From contig NC_065898.1 in NCBI RefSeq assembly GCF_905147045.1, positions 4,402,001 to 4,466,000 on the forward strand: a DNA stretch of 64,000 bases, written 5' to 3'. This document shows positions 34,085 to 47,009 of the stretch, in pieces. Positions within the stretch are counted from its first letter, which is position 1. Each line of letters starts with the position of its first letter. Position numbers and translations under genes: made by a program. A model generated the notes under the pieces. The model searched no databases. It worked only from the letters and a program-made list of their open reading frames with translations, and was not told where the DNA came from. This DNA is from Nymphalis io. Its lineage: Eukaryota > Arthropoda > Insecta > Lepidoptera > Nymphalidae.

Positions 34085-37000
34085 TTGGTTTATTTTTTAA
34101 TTCATTAAGCATATTTATTTATTTATTTAATAGGAACACTAACAATATACATTTTAAATGGTAACATACAAAACATTCACAGAGAAAAACAACTTCTGAT
34201 ATTTATTTATCAATTATAAGTGTACACAACATTCACTAAGTATCGCGTCAACATAAAATACATTAATAAATAATTATTATTGCCCTATGCTTTCTTCATT
34301 AACACACTATGAAAAACAAAAAAAAAAAACAAAATATGATATTGTCATATTGTCTATACATAGTATCATACTTATGATATTGTCCATAAGGAGTGCTTAA
34401 TGACTTAAATTTATTCCCATGAAGCCTAAATACACTGGTGAAATTTAAACTAAATCACTCGTAATCAATATACCTTTCAAAAATAACTTTTTTATTAGAA
34501 GCTAAAGAACAGACATACACTCGTATTTTATAATTAAAGCGTAAAGTAATTAAGTATCAATACGTCATATCTACGTAATAATAAATATCTCCTTAACCAC
34601 TTTTGTGTAAACTTCATGTCGGAAAAATCATTGTCACCTGGAGAAATAAAATATGTTTATTTTTATAACACCGGTGGGTGTTCTTATTTTATTTTACTTT
34701 ATTTATATATTATATTTAAATCAAAATGAAATATTAAATTAAGATAAATTTGAGATTAATCCTCAAAATCAAAATCATTCTTTATTCAAGTAGGGTCTTA
34801 TAGGATTTGCAAATCGTCTACCACATGTACGAAATGTAGATTCACAGATTTCACCAAGAAAAATTATTTTTGTTTAATAAAAACTAGCCAACATTCCAAA
34901 ATAATATAATATAATTCCTAAATCAAATTATAAAGCAAGATATATTTACATTTTAGAATCGAAACTACATCTCTCGTCTCAATACAGGCACGTTTCAATA
35001 ATAGCACTTAATGATACCTTTGAAAGATTTCAAGACAAAATATTTTCGCGAATTTTATGAATTATGTGTATTAAGTATTAATAATTATTTTTCCGAGTAC
35101 TAAGAGCCTTGTGCTAAAAATATTAAAAATGATAAGAAATTAATACAATTTGTTATATGGTACTGTGGTTATAACAATAGAACCTTGTGCACTTATTCTC
35201 ATGAAATACCAAGGGCATTCGATGTAGTAAATAAGATATATTATTTTTTTCGCTGGAAAAACGCATTTATGCCTTAAAAGTAGGGACACGAAATGGTGGG
35301 AAATGTGGGACTCACCAGTGCTGAGTGCACCGGTCTACCCACAAAAAAACCTGCGGTACCCAATACGTCTAATCGGGGGCATTACGGGATCGCTTGCACA
35401 TGCTACCGTGATTATATACGATTTATGTGTAATGTATGATTGATTTCGGCCATCGCGAGCATTATCAATGGAGTTTAGCTAATTGGAAGGACATAGAATA
35501 AATGTGTTTGCAAACAAAAGCAGATTCTCTATCTATTTACACTGATGGGACGGACTTACTAATAACTTCTAATTGAAAATCTCTAAAGTCTATAAACTTT
35601 TTTAGTCTAACTTACGATTCGAGCCCACGACAGAGATCCCGGTTTAATTAATTACACAAACCATTAACCTATTTTCCACTTTAATTTTATTTCCAAAGTT
35701 CCGATAAAACCTCCATCGATATTCAAATCGCATATCGTATTTGGTTCCATTGGTCGATAATGCGTCAATTCAATGTGATATTTGTCATATTTGTTTTTAC
35801 TCGTCACGTGGTTGGAATAAGCCATTTATATATGTATGGAATTAACATCTATGTTCAGATAATATAGAACAGTTCTCAGATCTACGAGTATTGCACAAGA
35901 GATATAAAGACGGCCACGTTTTCTTGACTACCCTTAATAACATAGATACAACTATTAATAGATAGTCGACACAGCAGGCTTTTCACTATATCTTATAGAT
36001 GAATAATCTATGATTTTTTCTCCAAAAAATACCGTTTTGAATGTCGACTAAGTTGCTATCGGAACTTTTGCAATATTATTAAAATGGAAAGTAGATTATC
36101 GGTAAATCAATAATTGTTTGTAGTACATAATATAGCAGATCTATTAGAAAATCGCATGGAATATGGAAATCTAAGGACTCTTTATTTTAACTTCTTCGAT
36201 TGGAATAAGCTATAGACGAATACATATTATTAATTGTCTTTTGTTACTTACTCATGATATCAAGTATCGCCTTATTCCTTAATATTTGAAACCTTGATAG
36301 AAAATCCAATCTTTTAATATACAAACAAAGAAAAGGTGACCGACTTTTCTAATTTCACCACAACATGATAGGAATCTTATTTGAACTAAACTGTAATTGG
36401 AAATAATATTAAAATTACTGATATTACTTTCGTTTGAAATATATCTGTTTATTTAGATATTTTTCTGTAAACTTCATAAAAATGGCTCGTGGGCGTAGCT
36501 TCGTTTTGCTTTGATTTAGTTCTCTTTATTAAATACTCTGTTATGGGTTGTTTTAAATCTTAAATCTATATTTATACCAAATGTTATCAAAATCATTTTA
36601 GCAGTGCATATATTTACAAAAAAAAACTACAAATTAACCTCAACGGAATAAATAGGTAGGCAAAAATTAATAATATAATTATAGATATATTGAAAAGTGA
36701 TACAATAAAAAATGTATTAAATATGTCCGAATTATAACTTCATGGTTCAACCGCTATAATTTCTAAACTGTGAGTCAGACGTGGAACTGATATCATAAAA
36801 TCTAATAACTGGTCGGTTGCCTAGTCTAGCCATTGGTAACTTGTTTACAAAAGGTTATGCTGAGAAAAGCAATTGTTACCGAAATTCTTATAAACGTCTA
36901 TACCATTGTCTTTAAGTAAAACTATCTATGGCTCGTGTTAATTGTACCGGGAAGAAACTCCTTTACTCCTTTAGTTTAGTTTTAGTAGTTACTCCTTTTT

Positions 37001-38003
37001 AATATAATGTTACATGTTTCATTTCACTTACAATTAGTTAGGTAAAAGATAGGGAAAATTTTGTTTTAAAAGATTATATATACTTATATGTATACGTGAA
37101 GAAAAAACTTTGATTTGGTATAGTTGAAGTTTATATTTAGAATAAATGCATAAAGATAATTAATGTATATTATGTGATATCTTACGTTCATGTTAATGTC
37201 AAATCTATTCAAAACTTCGTTGTTAAAGTGTAAAACCGCCTTTATAACAGACGCCTTTTTTGACGTTTCCTTGAAATGTTTTTATTTACGTACCGCTCAG
37301 GTATCACTTGAGAAACTTGAAAATTAACGCATAAAAAAAAATTAACGTTAGATTAATCTTTAGATTTATAATTCAACGAATGTTATGTCTCAATTTAATT
37401 AATAATAAATCACCGTAGAATTTCGATCACTAATCGACCACTACTGTAAGTCATAATACATCATAACTTACGAAACTTTAAAACATACTTTTGACTTTCA
37501 TTAAACAAGCAATTTAATAAGAACACATAAAAAATCCATGTAACATAATAATATCTTTATAAAAAAATAAAACGAAATATTTCATATATATTAAATGTCC
37601 ACTTCGATCCATAGATTCTGCTATCGTTATACGCGACATATTCACTACGAAATATAATATATTTTCATCTTTATGCCCCACACAATAAGGACTAAAAAAT
37701 ACGTGTACCGGCTTTTTGTGTGAATGACGAGTGCAGACGATAGTAATGAATTATAAGCCTTATACGCTATTGAATAAGGAATAAAAATGAATAGAGTTGA
37801 CTTCCATTGAAAGAATTATCTCAAATGCATTGGGCAGCGGATCGCAAGCTGTTGTTTTAGGGTTGTCGATGAAATATAAAAATAAATCGACTCCATAAGT
37901 ATTAGAAAATGAGATAAAAATTGATATCAATCAATGTTCTTATGATAAGGTTTTATATAACTACAAAACTCTTTATTACAAACAAATAAAAAAAAAGTCA
38001 CAA
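34085..38003. other. Intergenic sequence, no supported gene
   Basis: AT-rich, without a convincing coding frame. A short family D tail fragment on the minus strand is visible near 34775-34830 (CAAAATCATTCTTTATTCAAGTAGGG). A somewhat GC-richer patch near 35280-35420 has no match that I recognise. Confidence 0.55.
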
Positions 38004-38157
38004 AGATGGGGTCATCTCATTCCGTGGGGGGCGTAGAAGTCGACCCGAGGGAATATACACCAGAGAACGGGCAGCAGCGTCTCTCTGAGTACTATGACTA
38101 ACTTACTGCGATCGCCAACCCGTCTGCCAAGCGTGGCGATTATGGCATATCCCTTCA

Positions 38158-39138
38158 ATGATTCGCGCAACTAAACCACGGCCCCTAGTCCCCGGCAGCC
38201 TTGCTATTCCTAGCCTTGGTAACAGCTGTGGTAACGGCGGGGCAGGGGGTGCTAAGAATCACCGGCAGATTTCGTGTTACCAACACCGACGACCTCCGGC
38301 CCTGGCAACATATAACACGCGTACACTACGGACCGACGAGAAGATCATCGAACTGGAAGAAGAACTGAGCAGGTTACACTGGGATATCGTCGGATTATCC
38401 GAAGTCCGAAGACAGGGGGAGGATACGATGATCCTGAAATCCGGTAACCTTCTCTATTTCCGAGAGGGCGATCAACTGTCTCAAGGTGGTGTCGGGTTCA
38501 TAGTCCACAAGTCCCTCGTTAACAACGTTGTGTAAATCGAAAGCGTGTCGACTAGGGTGGCGTACCTTATACTCAGAATCACCAAGCGGTATTCTTTGAA
38601 GGTCATACAGGTATACGCCCCGACTTCGATACACTCCGACGATGAGGTTGAGGTCATGTATGAGGATTTATCTAAAGCCATACATACCAATAAGACTCAT
38701 TTCACTGTTGTAATGGGGGACTTTAACGCGAAGCTGGGCAAACGATTCGGTGATGAGTTAAAGGTAGGACCACATGGAATTGGAGACCGCAACCCTCGGG
38801 GCCAGATGTTGGCCGACTTTATGGAGAAGGAGGGACTCTTTATGATGAACTCCTTTTTCAAGAAGCCAGGTCAACGTAAATGGACCTGGGTGAGCCCTGA
38901 TGGGAAAACAAAGAATGAGATAGACTTCATCTTGTCGACGAGAAGACAAATATTAAATGACGTCTCCGTGATCAATGCAGTCAAAACTGGGAGCGATCAC
39001 AGACTCGTAAGAGGCTCATTAAATATCAATGTTAAACTCCAGACTGATGAAGTCTACGCTCCGACCATCAATCACCTCTTCAAATCCGAAATCCCGAAGC
39101 CTTTTAGCTCGAACTCCAAAACCGATTCGATTGCCTAG
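38158..39138 (+). pseudogene. RTE endonuclease domain, disrupted
   Basis: Frame 1 translation shows the endonuclease/phosphatase fold motifs in order: ATYNTRTLRT, IVGLSEVRRQGE (catalytic Glu), VYAPTSIHSDDE, VVMGDFNAKLGKR, a tryptophan-rich KWTWVSP, KNEIDFIL and the catalytic SDHRLVRG near the end. In living elements this domain nicks the target DNA to prime reverse transcription. A TAA at 38533-38535 splits it, and the frame is lost near its end, where an additional TAG appears in the shifted frame near 39103. No intact endonuclease can be made. Confidence 0.85.
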
Positions 39139-39152
39139 CAGGCTGCGAGGAA

Positions 39153-40624
39153 GTGGACACATACAACGACAGGTTTGTGGAAACTGTCCGTACGGCTGGG
39201 TCTAAGACCTTCAAGACCAGCCGTACAAAAGGAACCAAAAAGATCTCTGCCTCTACCCTACGGCTTATGGAGGAAAGACGGAAAATGATTTTGACGTCCC
39301 CAGCTGATGCTGCCAGCTATCGGCTGATCAACAGACAGATTTCAAAGTCTCTAACTCGCGACACTCGCCAATTTAATAAAATGCGCATTAAAGAGGCCAT
39401 CGAGCGGAACAAAGGCTCTAAAGTGTTCGCCAGAGATCTGTCTGTTGGTCAGAGTCAACTGACAAGGCTGAAAACTGAAGATGGCAGAAAGTCACGTCAA
39501 TATCTGAACTGTTAGAAGAGGTTGAGAAGTTCTACGGTCAGCTGTACATGACAGCTCAATCACCTGTCAGTAGTCATGCTACAGATCCCAGAGCAAGACT
39601 AACCCGACACTACACTGAAGATTTTCAGGACGTCAGTCTTTTCGAGATTAGAATGGCTCTCGAACAACTCAAAAACAACAAGGCACCTGGTGATGATGGT
39701 ATTACAGCCGAGCTTCTGAAGGCGGGTGGTACACCGATCCTCAGGGCTCTTCAGAGGCTTTTTAAGTCCGTCATAGCCAAAGGTCAAACGCCAAAGGCAT
39801 GGCACAGAAGTGTGGTTGTACTTTTCTTTAAGAAGGGTGATAAAACCCTTCTGAAGAATTACAGGCCCATCTCACTGCTGAGCCATGTTTACAAGTTGTT
39901 TTCGAGAGTCATTACGAATCGTCTCGAGCAAAGGCTTGACGATTTCTAGCCACCCGAACAAGCCGGATTCCGGAAAGGCTTTAGCACCATAGACCACATA
40001 AATACGCTGCGGCAAGTTATATAGAAGATTGAGGAGTATAACCAGCCACTTTGCTTAGCATTTGTGGACTATGAGAAAGCCTTTGATTCGATCGAAACCT
40101 GGGCCGTGCTGAATTCTCTTCAAAGGTGCCAAATTGATTATCGGTATATCAGGGTGTTAAAGTGCTTGTACGAGAACGCCACCATGTCGATCCGACTCCA
40201 GGATCAGAACTCAAAACCTATCCAACTGCAGAGAGGTGTAAGACAGGGAGACGTGATATCTCCGAAACTGTTTACCGCTGCATTGGAAGATGTTTTCAAG
40301 CTTCTGGACTGGAACGGACTTGGCATCAATATCAACGGCGAGTACATCACTCATCTTCGATTTGCCGATGACATTGTAATTATGGCTGAGACCTTGGAAG
40401 ACCTCGGCACTATGCTCGATGACCTCAGCAGTGTTTCCCAACAAGTGGGTCTAAAAATAAACATGGACAAGACGAAAATCAAGGTAGGTCCAACTTCGAG
40501 AAAGAGGTCAATCGTCGAATTCAACTCGGCTGGGCAGCGTTCGGGAAGCTACACGATATCTTTTCATCTCAAATACCGCAGTGTCTCAAGTCGAAAGTCT
40601 TCGACTAGTGTGTGTTGCCAGTGA
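39153..40624 (+). pseudogene. RTE reverse transcriptase domain, disrupted
   Basis: A linker segment (39153-39515, frame 3) is followed in frame 2 by reverse transcriptase motifs: ALEQLKNNKAPGDDGI, NYRPISLLSHVYKLFSRV, then after a TAG the QAGFRKGFST block, FVDYEKAFDS (catalytic Asp of motif A), RGVRQGDVISPKLF and LRFADDIVI (FADD form of motif C). Catalytic aspartates are kept, but two stops (39947-39949 and 40022-40024) and frame changes kill it. After KINMDKTK the sequence jumps: roughly 30-40 codons expected in related elements are missing, so the last part is out of frame. Confidence 0.88.
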
Positions 40625-41030
40625 TGACTTATGGATCAGAGACGTGGTCGCTCACAATGGGCCTCATAAGAAGGCTCAAGGTCACTCAAAAGGCAATGGA
40701 GAGGTCTATACTCGGAGTTTCTCTGCGAGATCGAATCAGAAATGATGAAATCCGCAGGCGAACCAAAGTAACCGACATAGCCCGAAGAATTGCTAAATTG
40801 AAGTGGCAGTGGGCGGGGCACATTGCTCGCAGAACCGATGGCCGCTGGGGCAGAAAGGTTCTCGAGTGGCGACCACGAACCGGAAGACGCAGCGTGGGCA
40901 GGCCCCCTACAAGGTGGACCGACGACTTAGAACGAGTCGCGGGAAGCCGTTGGATACGGGCAGCGCTAGATCGGCCAACGTGGAAATCCTTGGGGAAGCC
41001 TTTGTCCAGCAGTGGACGTCTTTCGGCTGA
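40612..41030 (+). pseudogene. RTE C-terminal domain remnant
   Basis: Frame 1 gives MTYGSETWSLTMGLIRRLK, WQWAGHIARRTDGRWGRK and GRPPTRWTDDLERVAGSRW, the conserved C-terminal region of insect RTE proteins. The natural ending QQWTSFG plus stop lies in frame 3 (41010-41030), so one base has been lost near 40995. The DNA here, GCCTTTGTCCAGCAGTGGACG, resembles the tail of SINE family A. Confidence 0.82.
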
Positions 41031-41068
41031 TATGATGATGATGATGATGAAAAAAAAAATGTACAAAG

Positions 41069-43130
41069 GTAGACTAATCTCAATAAAAGTATCCCAACAA
41101 ATTGTCTATTTTGTAACTATTAACTGTATATACTAACAATTATCCAACTTACGCCACATTACCGCTTCTTATATACATACATAAAACATAGTATCACCTT
41201 TCTATTTAGTTGCTTTTGCCAATCATGGGAACCTTAGTAGCTAAGCCCTTTATTCTAGTTATTGATCTAGTTAAATAACATATAACCCAATACAAAATTT
41301 GTTTGCTATAATAAATATTAAGACACCTAAAGTTACTAAGCTTATTCGTCAACGGTTTGTACGTCTGGATCCTGACACTCGTAAATTATTAATGTCGTTA
41401 AAACACTACAATAAAATACAGTAATTAAGATTTTTATTTTAAAATAATTCAAATTTTATAGTTTGTTAATGCCCCACTGCTCGGCAAAGGCTGTACGTCA
41501 TAATGAATAAACGTCACAAAACGTCAAACGTCATAAAGGCTGTACGAATGCACTGTTTTAGAATTTGTTGCAAAACATGTAGATTTATTGACGCCACTTT
41601 TTTAACTCTGAGAATTAGATATGTATTAACACAAGCGCTCATAAAAACTTTATGTCAACTATCAAGTCCACGCATATAATCCGCTAGAAACTTCTCGATT
41701 TACAATCACCAATTTGACTTACTAAAGAAAGCGGTTGCGCCTTAATTCAACAGCTAGCCAAGGGTTGCGTTTACTAATGTAATGTTACTTTGCGTAAAAC
41801 TCGACAACCACAAGATATTTTTAATAAGCTTTACGTCTTGCAAAGTTTATTAAAAAATATTACAGTTACTGCATATTAAATGTAATTATTTTAGTAGGAT
41901 GTAAATAAAAATAGATACATGTAATGAATTAGAATAATAGTTTTTCGAATACAAGTATTTAATTTGATATTAAGTAGAAACAATACAGAAAATAAACCTC
42001 GAAAAATGGCTCGGAAAAGTTTATAAAAAAGTATACACGACAAATATGGTGTCATGTAGTATCCGAACCGTTCCATTTCCAAACGTTGCAATCAAATTAT
42101 GCCTTTAAAGTTCTATACTCTCATAGAATATAAGAACCCACAAACTCTGAGCTAGTGGTATAAAATATAATGATAACTAGAAAACAAGAAAATAAAGAAA
42201 AGGCAACCCTATCCAGGCACCCAATACATTCTACCACCTAATTAAAACGGTGCAGGAGAACCTTTTATCGGTTCCGAAGATAGTTACTGCAAAATGACAC
42301 GCGAGCGTTCGGTTTTTTTCGGCAAACTTCGGTCAATACGTGATAAATCTTGCAATCAGAACAAAACATTTATGGCCTTAGTTTAATAAAAAAAGTATCT
42401 CTAGGGATGTTAAAACGTACAATCAATATATGATCTCTCACTTGTAAAAGTTTTTGTATATAGTGATAAAATAATTACTATTCCTCGAGGATTCTCATTA
42501 TATTTGATGTAATGATAAAAAAAAATTGATTTACAAGTAATAAACTATTCAAGATCACATTTAAAAAGTAAAAATGTATCTTAATATTATTTTCCACTAA
42601 TAATATTTCGTACTAAGACTTCAGTATCAATATCTCAGTTTAAAATAACGTCATGGTTATTAAAAAAATAGAAATGGTTTTTTTCATTCATCCCTGAATA
42701 ATTTTATGAATATTTTGACATCAATTATGATTGTACCATTTCCTCCGAACTCTCTGTTCTGTAATCCCGTTAAAGGCTTTGGCGCAATTTTTAAACGAAA
42801 CATTACAACAGATGCGTTCGTGCCGAAATCGTTTCGTTAATTGATTGTATTATAATAGTTCTGGATCGCTTTACTACAAAGATCTGTCTAATTTCTTTTA
42901 TAGAAGAGTAATGACAGACTTCTCACGAGGAACTATCGAACTAAAATATATCTACATACATATTTAGTTTTTTTACTGGTGTGGGTATATGCTTATGATT
43001 TGTTCTTTTGCCAAATATAATACTTTGTAGTGGCAGTATTGCTGTGTAACGTAACTACAGCACACGTGTCATCCTCTAAGATTCTAACAAAAAGCTACAA
43101 ATTGACAATGTAATACTATTTACTTTTTAC
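41069..43130. other. Intergenic sequence, no supported feature
   Basis: AT-rich, stop-dense in all frames, with no repeat I can assign. Only short low-complexity runs are seen. Confidence 0.55.
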
Positions 43131-43137
43131 GTACCAT

Positions 43138-43430
43138 TACTTGGTGGTAGGGTTCTGTGTATGCCCATCCGGGTAGCTACAGCCAATTATCAGATATTCT
43201 GCCATCAAACAGCAATACATAGTAGTGTTGCGCTCCAGTTTGAAGTGTGAGTGAGCCAGAGTAACTACAGACACAAAGGCCATAAAATCTTAGTTCCCAA
43301 GGTTGGTGGCACATTGGCTATAAGCGATGGTTGACATTTCTTACAATGCCAATGTCTAAGGGCGTTTGGTGACCACTTACCATCAGATGGCCCATATGCT
43401 CGTCCACCTTCCTATTGTATAAAATAAAAA
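43138..43430 (+). mobile_element. Family B retroposon, plus orientation
   Basis: Runs from CTTGGTGGTAGGGTTCTGTG to TCCACCTTCCTATTGTATAA with an A-rich tail. The internal block at 43222-43279 carries unusual variants (TTGCGCTCCAG, CAGAGTAACTACAGACAC) that recur exactly at 43527-43584. Confidence 0.85.
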
Positions 43431-43526
43431 AATTAAAAAAAAATATATATGTATTTTATATACGGTCTTTATGTATTAACGTTGCTTAGCATGTGTTTAT
43501 CTTAACACTAATTTCTCTCTTACATC

Positions 43527-43686
43527 GTAGTGTTGCGCTCCAGTTTGAAGTGTGAGTGAGCCAGAGTAACTACAGACACAAAGGATACTATATTAATTCC
43601 CAAGTTTGGTGGCGCATGGATGATTTAAGGCATATTTAATATCTATGGGCGGCTGTGAAAACTTGCCATAAGGTGAAACGCTTGCC
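43527..43686 (+). mobile_element. Partial family B copy sharing private variants with its neighbour
   Basis: The first 58 bases equal 43222-43279 exactly. The remainder (CCCAAGTTTGGTGGCGCATG, CTATGGGCGGCTGTG, CCATAAGGTG, CTTGCCTATTT) is a much more diverged family B body. The sharp change in divergence within one copy suggests local duplication or conversion. Confidence 0.75.
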
Positions 43687-44003
43687 TATTTTTTTTTTTT
43701 TATAGAATAGGAAGGTGGACGAGCATATGTGCTACCTGATGGTAAGTGGTCACCAAACGCCCTTAGACATTGGCATTGTAAGAAATGTCAACCATCGCTT
43801 ACATAGCCAATGCGCCACCAACCTTGGGAACTAAGATTTTATGTCCCTTGTGCCTGAAATTACACTGGCTCACTCACCCTTCAAACCGGAACACAACAAT
43901 AACAAGTACTGCTGTTTTGCGGTAGAATATCTGATGAGTGGGTGGTACCTACCCAGACGAGCTTGCACAAAGGTTCATCCGCCTTCCTATGCTATAAAAA
44001 AAA
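43687..44003 (-). mobile_element. Composite family B element with inverted tail ends
   Basis: A near full-length minus-strand copy (T run, TATAGAATAGGAAGGTGGAC through GACGAGCTTGCACAAAG) is joined directly to the 3' end of a plus-strand copy (TCATCCGCCTTCCTATGCTA then A's, 43974-44003). The expected CCCTACCACCAG head end is missing. The composite therefore starts and ends with inverted copies of the family tail. Confidence 0.8.
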
Positions 44004-46290
44004 ATGACGACAACTTTTTTAATTGTAACAGTTAGTACCTTACACTTCTGAGAATATATTCTAAGTAATCCTTAGACCAATCAAAATTAATTATGTAAAT
44101 AAATAATTGATTCACTTGTAAAAATAAATTGCAGATTCGAATTATAAAAGTTATCAAATGATCGAAATTCAAAAATGTTTTATGAAATAAATAGTTGGAA
44201 TATAACTGTATAATGATACAACATTATCTTCGGCCATTTATAATTACCAATAATATAAGATTTTATGATTTTCCTATAGACTGTATTAATAATTTGTATA
44301 GTACGCTTTCAGAAGACTGACAACTTATAAGATAATTGTTTTAATAATAAATATCATATTCATTATACAAAATTCATTTTGTTTTTATTGACAGCTAACA
44401 AACAATCTTACACGATTATCATTAACATAAAAAAAAACATAGTAAAATAATTAACTATTTATAGAAAAACAAAATATTGATAGTTTTCTTGAGATTTGTT
44501 CGCATAAATTAATTATCGTAATTCATAGATATATAAATGTTTTATAATTATTTTTTTCTATTCATACACATCTTAAGATAATTTTAGTGTTACGCGCATC
44601 AAAAAATACCATCAGTATATAGGAAATCAAACCCATCAACAAAAGTTGCCTGCCCGACTCCTCCTTGGGAGGGAGCGGGAAGCTCATAGTTCTGACGATA
44701 TTATATATATTCTGCAGTAACACTAGTCCTTAATTAAATAACATATAAAGAGCTATTACTTTTAAATATGTTCAACAAATGTGACATTTGAGGCCTTTAG
44801 ACACTTGAGACCACCCAATTCCAAAACGGTTAGTATAAAATAATATTATTTTTGACTAGGCCGGTACCTTGTAGGCCTTATTCATAAAGCCCGGCTTTAT
44901 GACTAAGGCAGACTACACTAAATGTATTTAAAGTAATTCAGCATAAATTAAAAGCTCTCTGCTTTACAAGTTTAAAATATTTTAACAATAAATTCCATAA
45001 ATGCTTATTTTACGAATAAGCAGATTAATATATATTGATATAAATATTGTTTATTATCTGTGATAACAAATACTACGAAAACAATAATCGTAACACATAA
45101 CATAATAAAATAAGATAAAATACCTAATAAATGACATCATTTGTTTATTATGAATAGCTTTTATAATTTAAAAAAATGTTTAAATGTACTTATATGATTA
45201 TGAATATCTTAGTCATAGTTCGATTTCTACTGTATTTCTACTAGGATATAGATAAAAGATATTTATTAACCGTGAAATAAAAAAAATAAAGTTGAAATAT
45301 TTTCTAATAAGAGGATTAAAAATATTTAAATTTTACAAAAGGCCATTCCAAGACGGCAGCACAACGCTGCACTTCGGTGTGAGCTCAGTATAAGCCAGCG
45401 ATGGCCGCCTCAGGTTCAAGAACCAGTTCCGTTCCCTTTATAGTGCGGACCGCCTGCGCTGCAGCTTGCGTAGGGTAACCACAAATACCTTAAACATATA
45501 TTTTTATTATTTCAACACTTTCTAATAATCTCTAACTTAATTAACCATAGAAGCCTTGTCTTGATTGACTTTAATTGCAGATATGGAGATCCTCGTTCCG
45601 AATTCCGGGTCGACCTAGTAAAAAATATTGGAATATACTTTGAAGAAATCCTCAATAGTGGCGCTGAGTTATGAAGTTGGTATTGTAACACACTCATGCG
45701 TCGAAAATAACATAAAGGATGGTCTTGCGCCTGACCTCTGTAGGGTTGCTTCGGATTGTTGTTCCATTGGATTATGAGATAAGAGAGTGTACCTGTATTT
45801 GCGCCCAGACTTGCGTACTATACATCGTCAGCGCAGTTGGCCACCGTGGCTGGTATTCTTCAGTTCTGCTTCATTAGACTTAAAAGCCGTCTAATAATGT
45901 AATATTCACTGAGCGTTTTTTGTACAAAAAAAAATATATCTTGGATTAATACAGTAGGTATGGTATGTGCTATAAAAATAGCGAATAGAAAAGATAATCC
46001 TTATTTATTTTATTTCTGTTCGTATTAAAAATATATATTTAGTAATTTTACAAGACTTAGATGATGATATGTTTCAAATATATATTATGTAACATCGTTC
46101 ATTATTTACTTGTAACTATTTATTCGCCTCGGCTTCGCACGTGTGGAATAAGTCTACATAAAACGTTTGTATTGTAATACATACAACTCTATTGGTTTAC
46201 GTGGCGAATGCCAGTAAAGCGAACATGATTTTTCTTGACATCTTTATATTTCATAAAAATTACTCAAAACTTTAATAGATTATACACCTT
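44004..46290. other. Intergenic sequence with one GC-rich patch
   Basis: Mostly AT-rich. The patch 45340-45480 (GGCAGCACAACGCTGCAC, CCGCCTGCGCTGCAGCTTGC) is GC-richer but shows no domain or family that I recognise. A worn SINE follows it. Confidence 0.5.
45715..45875 (+). mobile_element. Worn 3' part of SINE family E
   Basis: Aligns with the distal half of the copy at 53845: GTTGTTCCATTGGATTATGAG, AGAGAGTGTACCTG, TTTGCGCCCAGACTTGCG and CAGCGCAGTTGGCCACCGTGG. No head or clear ends. Confidence 0.6.
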
Positions 46291-46400
46291 ACCCTTTCTC
46301 AAGAATCAATCCGTCCATTAGTGAACCGTATCAGAATCCGTTCCGTAGTTTTTGAGTTCAGACAGACGGACAAACGCAGCGAGGGGCTTTATAACATGAT
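46290..46400 (-). mobile_element. Fragment of common arthropod interspersed repeat (family C)
   Basis: CTCAAGAATCAATCCGTCC, CCGTTCCGTAGTTTTTGAG and TTCAGACAGACGGACAAACG are the reverse complement of the familiar ACAGACAGAC and CGGAACGG-type terminal block. Its transposon class is uncertain to me. Confidence 0.5.
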
Positions 46401-47009
46401 TATTCTACAACCACACAAAATTCCTTAACACTGTCATAACATGGTCACCGTAGCTTAGATTTATACACGTATGAACTAGAATAATGAATCGAACCTAGCT
46501 ATTTTCTTGAACTCTCTTTCACAGCGTAACGAGTAGTTAATTTAAATTAAAATATGTTTTTAAACTATTTTATATCGATTTGGTCTGCTTACCATAGTTC
46601 TAAGTCAATTTATATTTATATAAAACCTCATAGGATATTTTACCACAATTTTTCTGTGCATTCGTGTCCTTTTTTAGTCAGTATGAAATTATTTATGAAA
46701 TACTGTTTTATTAATTTAAAAGCCCTACTTATTACTTTATTTTTTTTATCCTGTTAAACAAAAGTTTGATAAATTTGAATTTGTTTGTATTTTACGCATT
46801 TACGTTTTAACTATTCAACCGATCATCATGAAATTTAACATATTTATAATTATGTATATTCAATTATTTAATATATACGTGTATGAAAATTTATATTTAT
46901 ATAAAAAGCGAGTCGAGAAAAAATGACTATCAATGCACAGCAGAATGCATGTAATGTCTCTAAAATAAAAAATAAAAAATCAGGTGCATAAAATTCACCT
47001 GGGTTTTAG

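Larger units (their letters stand above)
38006..41050 (+). mobile_element. RTE-clade non-LTR retrotransposon, near full length but dead
   Basis: Begins near GATGGGGTCATCTCATTCCG and ends GCTGATATGATGATGATGATG followed by A's, the simple-repeat tail typical of RTE elements. It carries an apurinic-type endonuclease, a reverse transcriptase and a short C-terminal domain, described in the following entries. Frame is lost several times: TAA at 38533-38535, a frame change near 39085-39100, another before 39505, in-frame TAG at 39947-39949 and 40022-40024, an internal deletion near 40490 and a one-base loss near 40995. The two flanks share an imperfect A-run plus ACAAAG (37988-38005 and 41050-41068), possibly the target duplication. 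Confidence 0.92.
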
